Shown here piece by piece: positions 26,122-34,264 of a stretch of DNA of 64,000 nucleotides. The first letter of the stretch is position 1; the number at the start of each line of letters is the position of its first letter. A model generated the notes under the pieces. That model saw only the letters and a program-made list of their open reading frames with translations. It ran no database searches and was not told where the DNA came from. Source of the DNA: Convivina praedatoris (GTDB lineage Bacteria > Bacillota > Bacilli > Lactobacillales > Lactobacillaceae); assembly GCF_933208505.1 (NCBI RefSeq), contig NZ_CAKOEU010000007.1, one strand, 5' to 3'. The position numbers and the translations under genes were made by a program.

Positions 26122-27207
26122 ATGTCTAATGATTCTAGTTTAGATGTTTTACTTGATGATGAATATACGGATGATAGTGATGATTTATTTAGTATTTCTT
26201 CATATGGGGCAGATTTATCTGTTCGAGAACTTTCGAATATGCTTAAAGAGGGTGATTTAAAGAAACCTGATATTCAACGAAATTATGTTTGGAAAAAAAT
26301 AGTTGCAGGTAGATTTATTGAAACAATTTTGTTGGGTCTTCCTGTTCCAAGTATATTTCTTTCTAAAAATGAAGATTCTACTTTTTGGATTGTTGATGGT
26401 CTTCAAAGATTAACTACTCTTAGTGATTTTATTTCTGGGAAATTTGACGATGGTTCTTCTTTTAAATTACCATCTAGTATTAATCCGAGATGGGCTGATC
26501 ATACTTTTCAAACGTTAACGGAATCTGATCAACGGAAAATTAGAACAGCAACTATTCATGCAATTATTTTTAAGCAGGATTTACCCAAGGATAATGATAC
26601 TAGCTTGTTTCAAATATTTGAAAGAATAAATACGGGTGGAATTAGATTGTCTGCACAGGAAATTAGAAATAGTATTTATCATAATTATATTAATGAGGAA
26701 TTAATTACTCTTAATAAATTAGAAACATGGAAAAAAATTGTAGGGAAAAAATTGGAAGCAAGGATGCGTGACATTGAACTTATATTACGGTTTTTCCTTG
26801 TATTCGATTTGCGCGATGTTTCTATCGATGAAGCTTTTTCATTTTCTAGAGAGATGAATTTGTTTATGGATCTTAAAAGCGATAAATATGATCATTCTAG
26901 AAATCATATAAAAAAGACTTCAGAAATCTTTTCAGAAACTATGGAAGTTTTGTCAATGTATGATAAACCTTTTTCTAATCGGACTTGGCTTGAAAGTATA
27001 ATATTTGATGCTATTTCAGTAGCTTTTGCTACTCAGATTGAAAAGGGTATTGATATTAATCTATCTGAGGATGATTTTAACAACAAAAAAAATCTTTTGG
27101 TAAGTGATGAAGGATTTCAAGAATTAATGGCCAGTAGTCGTCGAACTAAATTTAATTTAGTTCAACAAAGACATTTAATTGCTTATCAGATATTTTTTGG
27201 GAGTTAA
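26122..27207 (+). CDS. DUF262 (GmrS-like) domain protein, probable defence component
   Basis: A 361-residue protein with the DUF262 pattern: PDIQRNYVWKK and GLPVPSIFL near residues 60-95, then the active-site motif VDGLQRLTTL (family DGQQRLTTL, here Gln to Leu), and FERINTGGIRLSAQEIRN. DUF262 is the nucleotide-using domain of GmrSD type IV restriction enzymes. The partner nuclease domain DUF1524 is absent here; instead a HEPN protein follows two bases later. GGAGG lies seven bases before the ATG at 26122; the open frame starts at 26071 without a site. Low GC and island context support a transferred defence gene. Confidence 0.82.
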   Translation: MSNDSSLDVLLDDEYTDDSDDLFSISSYGADLSVRELSNMLKEGDLKKPDIQRNYVWKKIVAGRFIETILLGLPVPSIFLSKNEDSTFWIVDGLQRLTTLSDFISGKFDDGSSFKLPSSINPRWADHTFQTLTESDQRKIRTATIHAIIFKQDLPKDNDTSLFQIFERINTGGIRLSAQEIRNSIYHNYINEELITLNKLETWKKIVGKKLEARMRDIELILRFFLVFDLRDVSIDEAFSFSREMNLFMDLKSDKYDHSRNHIKKTSEIFSETMEVLSMYDKPFSNRTWLESIIFDAISVAFATQIEKGIDINLSEDDFNNKKNLLVSDEGFQELMASSRRTKFNLVQQRHLIAYQIFFGS

Positions 27208-27209
27208 AA

Positions 27210-27880
27210 ATGCAGATTGATCATGAATTTTCTGACTATGAAGTAATATTACAGAGATTAGATGATAAGAAAAAAAGTTGTTCATCCAATGATAGAAATA
27301 ATTATTATGATAACTTTATTAAGGATATAAAAAAAATAGGATAATTTTTGAAAAAATTGCTGCGTATGAAATACTAATACGTGATAGTACTAAACCTGTG
27401 GCGGAAAAAATTGCAGATGAACTGTTTTCTGCACAATTAGAATTAATAGTGATTAAGTGTGCAACACTGATTGAAACGAAAATAAAAAAAATGATCAATA
27501 TTACTATATCTGAAAATATTAATCGCTCTTTTATAAAAGAGCATATTAAATCTGTCGTTATAGATTCTAGGGGTAAAAACGTTCATATGCAGTATATTGT
27601 TGAATTGTTAACTAAAACATTTCATATTTTTGACGATGCAACGATGATTAAAGATAATATCAATACTTTTGTAAGTAAAAGTGGATACTTACGTAGCTAT
27701 AACTATGCTGACTTTAACCTTGCTTTGAACACAATTAGGAATAATCGTAACCATGTTGCTCATAAAGGAATTATCGATCCAGGGACTAATATTACTACAA
27801 TATTTCAATCATATTATCGTTCTATTATATTTATTGATAGTTTGGAATCAGTGTTAGCAAATAGAATGTCCGTGATTTGA
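27210..27880 (+). pseudogene. HEPN (MAE_28990-like) nuclease, frameshifted at an A8 run
   Basis: ATG at 27210 begins MQIDHEFSDYEVILQRLDDK and stays open to a stop at 27344. Adding one A to the A8 run 27329-27336 links it to KNRIIFEKIAAYEILIRDS and on to 27880, about 223 residues. The C-terminal half has RNHVAH, a perfect Rx4H HEPN ribonuclease motif, near 27749-27766. Proteins of the MAE_28990/MAE_18760 HEPN group commonly sit beside DUF262 genes, as here. GGAG upstream overlaps the end of the DUF262 gene, so the two are co-translated. An A-run indel could be a base-calling error, phase variation or real loss; a GTG at 27398 could make a shorter HEPN form. Family call is moderate. Confidence 0.65.
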
Positions 27881-28016
27881 TATTTTTTAAATATATATGT
27901 TCATCAGGGACTCACTACTTTGAGTATTAAAAATTATGATAATTAGTAAGAGAATATTTTTAGTATCATCTTATATTACATCACTCAACTTAACATAATG
28001 TGCCTTAATTAAAGCT

Positions 28017-28057
28017 AAAAGGCGTGATCCCCGTTTCTTCGGGATCACGCCTTTTTT
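28017..28057 (+). terminator. Strong terminator after the DUF262-HEPN pair
   Basis: GC-rich perfect stem AAGGCGTGATCCC/GGGATCACGCCTT followed by T6. The nearest upstream gene end is 137 bases away. Confidence 0.85.
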
Positions 28058-28144
28058 ATGTGAAAAGAGATTGCTCAATTGGCGTAAATAGGATTGGTAC
28101 AGCTCTCAATAATCCCTTCCTAACACCATTCCGCCTTTGTGAAA

Positions 28145-28200
28145 TTAACTTCCATGAGAGTCATCATGAGAACGTTTAGAAACTTTTATTGATATTTTAT
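28145..28200 (-). pseudogene. Tail remnant of a small membrane protein gene
   Basis: Read leftward this gives VSKRSHDDSHGS and a stop, nearly the same as the C-terminus KKNSHDDSHEG of the small gene at 30987; the bases beyond the stop (TTTCACA) also match. No upstream portion of the gene remains. It suggests a duplication or recombination linking both ends of this island. Confidence 0.45.
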
Positions 28201-28224
28201 GTAAAAAATATTAGAAGGAGCGAT

Positions 28225-28437
28225 ATGAAAAACCATATTCAAGAACTACGAAAATTATATAAATTGTCGCAAGATGAATTAGCCAAAAAGGCTTCTGTTA
28301 CAAGACAAACTATCAATGCGATTGAAAATGATAAATACGATCCCTCACTTTCATTAGCTTTTGAATTAGCAAGCGTTCTTCAAGTTCAAGTTCAAGAATT
28401 ATTTGAATATACAAAAAAGGATAATCATAATGTCTAA
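28225..28437 (+). CDS. Short XRE-type HTH regulator
   Basis: A 70-residue helix-turn-helix protein (IQELRKLYKLSQDELAKKAS then VTRQTINAIENDKYDPSLSL). AGAAGGAG lies seven bases before the ATG at 28225; the frame opens earlier at 28189 without support. It overlaps the next gene by eight bases, so the two are translationally coupled. Close relative of the regulator at 20436. Confidence 0.88.
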   Translation: MKNHIQELRKLYKLSQDELAKKASVTRQTINAIENDKYDPSLSLAFELASVLQVQVQELFEYTKKDNHNV

Positions 28438-28864
28438 AACAAAACAAACTATTCATACTACTTTTTGGTTTAATAACATTTGGCAAGGAACATTTGTGCT
28501 AACTGTTTTATTTGCTAATTTAAATTACTATAATTACGCCGTATTTACTGCTTTAATAAGCCTTCTTTTTATTTTTTGGGAGTCGCTTACTCTGAAAAGA
28601 AAATATAATGTGAAATTCGGTAACAATATGTATCAGTCTAAGAACATACTCTACTTTATTTCAGACGAAAGAGATAAAGAGATTGCTTATAAAGTCCACA
28701 CCAAATTGATAATTACTTACCAATTCATAATTGCTGTAGCACTTATTTTTTCCACTAATTTCTTATACCAAAACCATCTACTATTCATCGTATGGATGGC
28801 ACTTGCACTCTATATTCCAAATATTCAATATTATGTGTTATGGAACCGTTATGATAAAGACTAA
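28430..28864 (+). CDS. Four-helix membrane protein paired with XRE regulator
   Basis: A 144-residue protein with hydrophobic pairs at about residues 15-50 and 100-140 and a charged middle (SDERDKEIAYKVHTKL). The DERDKEI-YK segment is seen in small membrane proteins encoded beside XRE regulators (DUF2178-like); the family call is tentative. The start overlaps the regulator, with AAAGG nine bases upstream. The order regulator then membrane protein is the reverse of the 19990-20636 module. Confidence 0.7.
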   Translation: MSKTKQTIHTTFWFNNIWQGTFVLTVLFANLNYYNYAVFTALISLLFIFWESLTLKRKYNVKFGNNMYQSKNILYFISDERDKEIAYKVHTKLIITYQFIIAVALIFSTNFLYQNHLLFIVWMALALYIPNIQYYVLWNRYDKD

Positions 28865-28980
28865 TATTGATAGCATTGCATTACGATATAAATATGCGTC
28901 AACAAAATAAAACATAAATTCCAGTAATGAAATGCCACATAATTATTAGACAAAGCCAATAATTATAAAAAGATTTTTTT

Positions 28981-29380
28981 GTGACCAAATATACTGCTAA
29001 CTTTAAACTAACTTTTTTAGACTATGCTCAAACAACTGCTTAGGCATTAATTCTGTAGCAGCCAATTTTAGTCTTTCATCTTCTCAAGTTCAAAGTTGGC
29101 GCCATATTTTTAATTCGCAAGAGGCCACCAGTCTGGCGCCTAAACCAAACAAAAAGCTAAAAATAGTCCTCTTAACGTTAAGTTGAGAAAGAACATTATG
29201 AAGCTGAAATGGCCAATTCGAAGGCTCAATTAACTCAAACAAAAATGGATCGAGATTTTTTAATGTTAGCACTACCGCAGGCAACTTATTATGATTGCTT
29301 AAAGTGGCAAAAAAACAAATGACGACAAAACAATTAACAAGATAAACACCCTGAACTTAATCAGGTCATAAAGTATCCTG
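28981..29380 (+). pseudogene. IS3-family transposase (orfA) remnant
   Basis: Joined over several frames, this gives VTKYTANFKLTFLDYAQ, SVAANFSLSSSQVQSWRHIF, a basic proline stretch, then EKEHYEAEMANSKAQLTQ and MLALPQATYYDCLKWQKNK. This is the order of IS3/IS150-group OrfA and the start of OrfB: HTH, basic linker, leucine-zipper-like segment, then the LPRATYYYWLK motif. It holds at least four stops or frameshifts, and no terminal inverted repeats were found. An old, dead insertion at the right side of the island. Confidence 0.7.
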
Positions 29381-29381
29381 A

Positions 29382-29867
29382 CTATTTGCTCTCTAAAGCC
29401 AATTTTTCGATAATCTCAGCATGTTGAGGATATTTTTTTAGCAACTCTGATTTCGACATAATTTCAAAATCATCAAAAGTGAATCCAGGTGAGACCATAC
29501 AACTCACTAAAGCATAATCATCGCCAGAATCTACAGAGGAGCCAAAAATAGAACCCTTTGGAACCACATATTGTAGTACTTCACCTTGGTCTACAGTAGT
29601 ACCAATGTTGGTTACACGGTACTGTCCATCAGGTAAAATTTCATGAACTTTCAAAGAAGACCCGCCATGAAAATACCAAACTTCATCGGAAGTTAATCGA
29701 TGAAAATGTGATGGACTTTCTTCAGTTAACAAAAAATAAATATTGGTGTAAAGTGGCCGCTTTCTGTCCTCCAAATAGTCATTTGCAGGTGGCATTTCCT
29801 TATAAAATCTACCTTCTGGATGAGGAACAAGCTGAAGGTTTTTAATCCAGTACTCTTTGCTTTTCAT
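29382..29867 (-). CDS. DUF985 cupin protein
   Basis: A 161-residue cupin-fold protein beginning MKSKEYWIKNLQLVPHPEGR, the PHPEGG-type opening of the DUF985 family. The metal-type His pair is in SPSHFHRL, with Glu in SDEVWYFH. The family is widespread and its reaction unproven. The ATG at 29867 has GGAAAGAG upstream; the longer frame to 29900 is less likely. The stop abuts the IS3 remnant. Confidence 0.85.
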   Translation of the reverse strand: MKSKEYWIKNLQLVPHPEGRFYKEMPPANDYLEDRKRPLYTNIYFLLTEESPSHFHRLTSDEVWYFHGGSSLKVHEILPDGQYRVTNIGTTVDQGEVLQYVVPKGSIFGSSVDSGDDYALVSCMVSPGFTFDDFEIMSKSELLKKYPQHAEIIEKLALESK

Positions 29868-30032
29868 GGTAATCTCTTTCCTATCATCTCTACTTTGCAC
29901 AGCAATGTTAACATACTCAATAATTTTAGTCTTTAATATGACTTATCGAAAAATCCCTAACAGAAATTAAAACAGCGGGTGAAGAGACTAATAGCTATTC
30001 TCAGTATACTTGAATAGTACCTTAATTTGAAA

Positions 30033-30524
30033 CTATAGCCCCGCTATTTTTCTTATTTTGTTTATCAGTAAATCCATACTAGAATCCGATTTTATAACCA
30101 GATCTTCTTCACTAAGTTTGTCCTGCTCCCGCCACCATTTTTGTAATATGCTTTCACCGAAAGAATGAGGTTTCTGTTTGTCATTTTTAACGGTTATTGA
30201 AAATGGCATATCTAAATAGATAGCGATTGCGTGTATATGCTGGCTACTTAACAACTCTGTAAGCATCTCTCCATAAACATCTTTTCTTAAGATACCTTCA
30301 ATTACTGTAACCGGATAGTTCTTTAAACCATATTCAGCTAGTTCCTCTATCAATGATATGGCCGGATTATTATAATGATCGTGCGTATGGAGGATTTCTT
30401 TTCTAACAACATCTTGGTGAATGACAAAACAATTTTTATGCTCTAATATTTTTTGTATACGTTCAGCCATCATTGTTTTCCCAGTAGCAGAGTTACCACG
30501 AATTATGACTAATAAATTTACCAA
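30033..30524 (-). CDS. P-loop kinase (zeta-toxin/AAA-like)
   Basis: A 163-residue nucleotide-binding protein with Walker A GNSATGKT at residues 10-17, then HQDVVRKEILH and VIEGILR, the layout of small-molecule kinases and zeta-toxin-like proteins. No antitoxin gene is adjacent, so a toxin role is unsupported. The start is TTG at 30524 with AAAGGA seven bases upstream; no ATG is available in frame at the right place. Substrate unknown. Confidence 0.78.
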   Translation of the reverse strand: MVNLLVIIRGNSATGKTMMAERIQKILEHKNCFVIHQDVVRKEILHTHDHYNNPAISLIEELAEYGLKNYPVTVIEGILRKDVYGEMLTELLSSQHIHAIAIYLDMPFSITVKNDKQKPHSFGESILQKWWREQDKLSEEDLVIKSDSSMDLLINKIRKIAGL

Positions 30525-30547
30525 ATGCCAATCCTTTCAAAAACCAA

Positions 30548-30986
30548 TTATTGTTTACAAAAATTAGCATAATCAATATAATCTAATTTTGTATCGCTAG
30601 TTTCCTTAAAAAGGTTAGTCTTGTTAACTTCATATCTAAGATTCTTACCGAGCGTGGATATCTCCATACACACGAGTAGGCGACTACCAAAAGAGGCTTT
30701 AGAAAAAAGCATACAATACTTTGATATAACTTCTACATTTTATTTTTTTACCCAATGTTCATCATTTTCTAGAAGTATAGAAAGTTTCGTTGAGTTTATC
30801 ATTAAAAATGAGACCATATTTCTATCATAGTCGATATAATGGCCACTAATTAAAGGAAAAAAACGCCAACTCTATTAGTTATAGAGTTGGCGTTTTTTTT
30901 ATTAAAGTGGGGGCTTGATTAATTTTCAAAAATACTTTGATACAACTACCAAACTCGCTTTTTCAAGATATTTCTCTCCTGTGAAA
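30548..30986. other. Gap with no convincing gene
   Basis: Leftward from an ATG at 30817 a frame continues for 89 codons to 30548 with a single TAA at about codon 26; it could be a decayed gene, but I recognise nothing in it. A rightward frame over the same bases has no ribosome binding site. A terminator at 30857-30900 is the only clear element. Confidence 0.3.
30857..30900. terminator. Strong bidirectional terminator
   Basis: Perfect stem AAAACGCCAACTCTA/TAGAGTTGGCGTTTT with flanking A and T8 runs. Confidence 0.85.
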
Positions 30987-31184
30987 TTACCCTTCATGAG
31001 AATCATCATGAGAGTTTTTCTTGGGCTTACGATCATCCAAAAGTCCTGATAGCACGACCACTCCAATAGTCACTGTAACCCCTTTTAAAAATTCAGGTGA
31101 ATGAATGAAAAAAGCACTAATTATCAAAAGGATAGTAAGCATAATTCTCACCATAAGATTTTGTTGCGGTAACCACTTTTTCAT
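30987..31184 (-). CDS. Small holin-like membrane protein
   Basis: A 65-residue protein with two hydrophobic helices (about 10-27 and 34-48) and a charged tail DDRKPKKNSHDDSHEG. AAGGAG lies seven bases before the ATG. It follows a 35-residue peptide gene after 41 bases in the same direction. Size and charge pattern recall phage holins or peptide-export accessory proteins, but no domain is recognisable. A remnant of the same tail lies at 28145. Confidence 0.65.
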   Translation of the reverse strand: MKKWLPQQNLMVRIMLTILLIISAFFIHSPEFLKGVTVTIGVVVLSGLLDDRKPKKNSHDDSHEG

Positions 31185-31225
31185 CGTTAATCTCCTTATA
31201 GGGGGCTTGTTGATCGCTTATACCG

Positions 31226-31333
31226 TTAAATATTACTCTTTTTTTGATCATTGTCTCTATAGTCTTTTGCAACCTTATTACTTGAAAAAGCACCAATAAT
31301 AGACTGAAACAAATTAATAATGAATTCAAACAT
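31226..31333 (-). CDS. 35-residue amphipathic peptide
   Basis: MFEFIINLFQSIIGAFSSNK followed by a charged tail ending QKKSNI. GGAGG is nine bases before the ATG, a strong ribosome binding site for such a short frame. The hydrophobic half would form an amphipathic helix, as in type I toxins or leaderless bacteriocins. The next gene downstream is a two-helix membrane protein that might act with it. Function is inference only; a different frame on the same bases is longer (77 codons) but starts at GTG inside the ribosome binding site. Confidence 0.5.
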   Translation of the reverse strand: MFEFIINLFQSIIGAFSSNKVAKDYRDNDQKKSNI

Positions 31334-31475
31334 ATTTTGATAGCCTCCACTCCTCATTTTCTATCTTCATTATAGTTCATTGTCAAAAAATAATAATAAG
31401 GTTTTTAGGGCAATAAAAAAACAGTCCCCCAAAATAAATAGGAAACTACTTTTATATATCTTTTATAAGTAAATT

Positions 31476-31997
31476 TTATCGCTGAACCGTGTAATCCTTA
31501 GGTTGCATATAATCAATTGGGTGAGCTCCAGTGTCTTCAGCCCCTAGGATAGTACCAACCCCAGCCGAATCCATCGTGCCAAATACTTCATGAATTTTTA
31601 CTTGATTATCATCGACTTCATATGTGATAACATCGTATCCTTTGGCGCCGATACCGCCACCAATGACCGTTTTATTGCCATTTTGACTTAATATTTTTTG
31701 ATTATCACTCGGCCATTCGGCACCAACCTTGGCTGCCAACTGTTGGGCTTCTGGTAAGCTAATCGGATTAGCTGTCTGACTAGACATTGCCGAACTACTT
31801 TGTTTCATTGACGATGAGGTAGACGACGTGCTTTCCTGCTTAGCACTTGAACTGGTAGCACTGGAAGTCTTGGCAGTGGACTGCTGACTAGCCTGATTTC
31901 CCTTAGTTTTATGAGATTCATTATTACCCACTAGCCAGAACCCACCTACAATAGCAACTAACACAAGTAAAATTATCAAAATCAATTTTTTCTTCAT
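31476..31997 (-). CDS. Membrane-anchored secreted protein with Ser-rich linker
   Basis: A 173-residue protein: signal anchor (MKKKLILIILLVLVAIVGGFW), Ser/Thr/Gln linker to about residue 80, then a domain of about 90 residues (SLPEAQQLAAKVGAEWPSDN ... GAHPIDYMQPKDYTVQR). No lipobox Cys. The ATG at 31997 has GGGAGGG eight bases upstream. It lies downstream of the matrixin-like protease gene in the same direction with a 90-base gap; co-expression is possible. Unknown function. Confidence 0.72.
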   Translation of the reverse strand: MKKKLILIILLVLVAIVGGFWLVGNNESHKTKGNQASQQSTAKTSSATSSSAKQESTSSTSSSMKQSSSAMSSQTANPISLPEAQQLAAKVGAEWPSDNQKILSQNGNKTVIGGGIGAKGYDVITYEVDDNQVKIHEVFGTMDSAGVGTILGAEDTGAHPIDYMQPKDYTVQR

Positions 31998-32087
31998 TTT
32001 ATTTTCCCTCCCCATTTATTTTCGCATAAAGTGAGCATAGACAGCCGAGGATTGTTAGTCACTTTTTATTTTATTAACTAATCTCTC

Positions 32088-32792
32088 TCAACTCTTGGCA
32101 TAAATCGTCTTCAATGCGTTAATATCACCAGCCGATAACTGCGTTAATCCTTGATCATAGGGATACATCACCGACAAACGACTTTGACTATGGTCCAAGC
32201 CCAACGCATGGCCCAGTTCGTGAATCGCAACTGAATTAGTAAATGATTGCTGATAGGTAGCATTCAGGTTAGCTGTGCCATGATTAATACTAGTTGTGCC
32301 AAGAATGCTAGTTTCTTTAATGATTTCTGGTCCACCAAGACCTAATTCGACCGAATTTTGGCTTAAATTGTCAATTTGCTTATGATACACACCAAATTTA
32401 ATCGTATTCTGTTGATTACTACCTGTCCCAGCAATTAAATGTACTAACCCAGTTTGATTATAGACTTGCACAGCGTTTTCAAAGACGCGCTGAGCTGCTG
32501 CCGGCATATTATCCTCATAAGTATAGTAATATGTATCAGATAAATTCGCGCCTTGGACAATCGATTCAACCGGTGTCTGATCTGCTGAAACGTTCTTCGA
32601 ATCCGCTTGCGGAGTTGTGCTAGTGGCCTGTTGATGTTGTTCTATGGCTCGATTAATATTGTCCTTAACCGACATGGCGTAACCATTTAATTGTGTGAGT
32701 ACAGCCTGACTCTGCTCAGGGTGATTTTGATACCAATTCCACCCAAGTAATAGGGCAATCATCAGAACTGCTAATTTAAATAATTTTTTCAA
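32088..32792 (-). CDS. Secreted matrixin-type zinc metalloprotease
   Basis: A 234-residue protein with an N-terminal signal anchor (MKKLFKLAVLMIALLLGW), a linker, and a C-terminal protease domain. The extended zinc motif HELGHALGLDH (H191, H195, H201) and the Met-turn SVMYPY define a metzincin, closest to bacterial matrixin-like proteins. The catalytic Glu is present, so an active extracellular peptidase is likely. Start is TTG at 32792 with AAAGGA nine bases upstream. Substrate unknown; surface proteins or peptides are plausible. Confidence 0.85.
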   Translation of the reverse strand: MKKLFKLAVLMIALLLGWNWYQNHPEQSQAVLTQLNGYAMSVKDNINRAIEQHQQATSTTPQADSKNVSADQTPVESIVQGANLSDTYYYTYEDNMPAAAQRVFENAVQVYNQTGLVHLIAGTGSNQQNTIKFGVYHKQIDNLSQNSVELGLGGPEIIKETSILGTTSINHGTANLNATYQQSFTNSVAIHELGHALGLDHSQSRLSVMYPYDQGLTQLSAGDINALKTIYAKS

Positions 32793-32954
32793 GATATGAA
32801 ATCCTTTACCATATATGCTGGATTTAGAACCAATTATGCCATTTTGTTTTATTCTATACCGTGAAATTTAATATTATGTATAAATTATTACCTTTAAATT
32901 GTTATGATATTAGGGCAGGTTTGTTATCCCAATTATTTGAAAGGAATTACCGAC

Positions 32955-34079
32955 ATGAAAAATTTTAAAAATAATAAGATTTTAGTGTGGACAGTCGAAA
33001 TTTTACTCGTACTCTCTATTATCTTCATGTCCACCAAGATTGATTTTCTGTTTCACCCACTGTTCGTGCTAGCTTCCACGGTTTTTGCTCCCTTGTTATT
33101 GGCTGGATTTTTATACTACATGCTCAGTCCCTTACTCCAAATGTTAATGAAGGTCCGAATCTCCAAGGAGAGCACCATTAGTCGAACCTGGGCAGCAGCC
33201 ATTGTTTTTCTAGGGCTATTGGCAGTCATTGCGCTAATTTTAGCTACCATTCTTCCTCGAATTAACGCGCAAATTGTCAGTTTAATCCGTATGTTCCCAA
33301 CATTTGCCAAGCACCAAGAACAGCTCCTAATCGAAGCCACCAGACATGGTTGGCTCAAAGATATTGACTGGAACTTAATTATCTCCAAGCTTCAATCCAG
33401 TTACACTGACTATCTAGCCAACTTCTATCAGTATGTGACCAACAACGCTGGAAATTATATTTCCTTTGCAACTAGCTTATTCGTTACCTTGCTAACTGCA
33501 CCTGTCATTTTATTTTATATGTTAAAAGATGGCGATAAGTTTTTACCTAGTATTCGCAATCTTCTCCCTGGATTTTCAAACAGTCAATGGTACAAAACAG
33601 AAACGCTCCTAAAAAAGTTAAACTATACTTTATCACGCTATATTAGCGGTCAAATCATTGAATGTCTCTTCACGGCGGTCTTTACCACAGCCGGATACTT
33701 CCTAATTGGTCAAAAATACGCGCTGGTGTTAGGTGTTTTTGGTGGATTTTGTGCCCTAATTCCTTATGTTGGCCCTTATATTGGCATTATTCCAGCGCTT
33801 ATGATTTCAGTTACTACCAGCATTTCCCAAGTAATCATGACAATTATTGTAGTGATGGTTGTCAATTTGGTTGATGGTAATTTAATCTATCCGAATGTTA
33901 TCGGTAAAGTCTTAAATATTCATCCGTTAACGATAATCATCATTTTGTTAGTCGCAGGTAATTTGGCCGGCGTACTGGGTATGATGCTATCTGTTCCACT
34001 ATATGCAATTATCAAAGAGGTGGTTCATTTCTTATATGATGTGTGGACACTAAAAAAACAAAAATTAGTTAAAGAGTAA
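32955..34079 (+). CDS. AI-2E family transporter
   Basis: A 374-residue membrane protein with about eight helices, the soluble segment after helix 3 and the terminal block GKVLNIHPLTIIIILLVAG typical of the AI-2E (PerM/YdbI) family. Members export varied small solutes; the AI-2 name does not prove a quorum-sensing role. The ATG at 32955 has AAAGGAA nine bases upstream; the frame opens earlier at 32904 without a site. Divergent from the protease gene. Confidence 0.85.
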   Translation: MKNFKNNKILVWTVEILLVLSIIFMSTKIDFLFHPLFVLASTVFAPLLLAGFLYYMLSPLLQMLMKVRISKESTISRTWAAAIVFLGLLAVIALILATILPRINAQIVSLIRMFPTFAKHQEQLLIEATRHGWLKDIDWNLIISKLQSSYTDYLANFYQYVTNNAGNYISFATSLFVTLLTAPVILFYMLKDGDKFLPSIRNLLPGFSNSQWYKTETLLKKLNYTLSRYISGQIIECLFTAVFTTAGYFLIGQKYALVLGVFGGFCALIPYVGPYIGIIPALMISVTTSISQVIMTIIVVMVVNLVDGNLIYPNVIGKVLNIHPLTIIIILLVAGNLAGVLGMMLSVPLYAIIKEVVHFLYDVWTLKKQKLVKE

Positions 34080-34142
34080 GATTGATAGGTAGTTATTAGT
34101 CCAATTAGTATTACAATATCATTCTTCAAACTGAATAAAAAT

Positions 34143-34182
34143 AAAAAGCACTAATCTCAGGTAATCTGGATTAGTGCTTTTT
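34143..34182 (+). terminator. Terminator of the AI-2E gene
   Basis: AAAAAGCACTAATC/GATTAGTGCTTTTT-type stem (loop TCAGGTAATCTG). Confidence 0.85.
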
Positions 34183-34264
34183 ATACTGACCAATTATATT
34201 TAATAAAAAAAGAAAAATCAGCTAGTACTTCGTATTATCTGTTAACGAGTTAATTGGGAAAATT

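Noticed and set aside
30621..30830. Rightward 69-codon frame in the gap after the P-loop kinase gene
   Set aside because: No ribosome binding site or recognisable sequence; the opposite strand gives an equally long reading with one stop.
31117..31350. 77-codon leftward frame over the 35-residue peptide gene
   Set aside because: Its GTG start lies inside the GGAGG site that serves the shorter ATG frame, and its C-terminal half overlaps the next gene.
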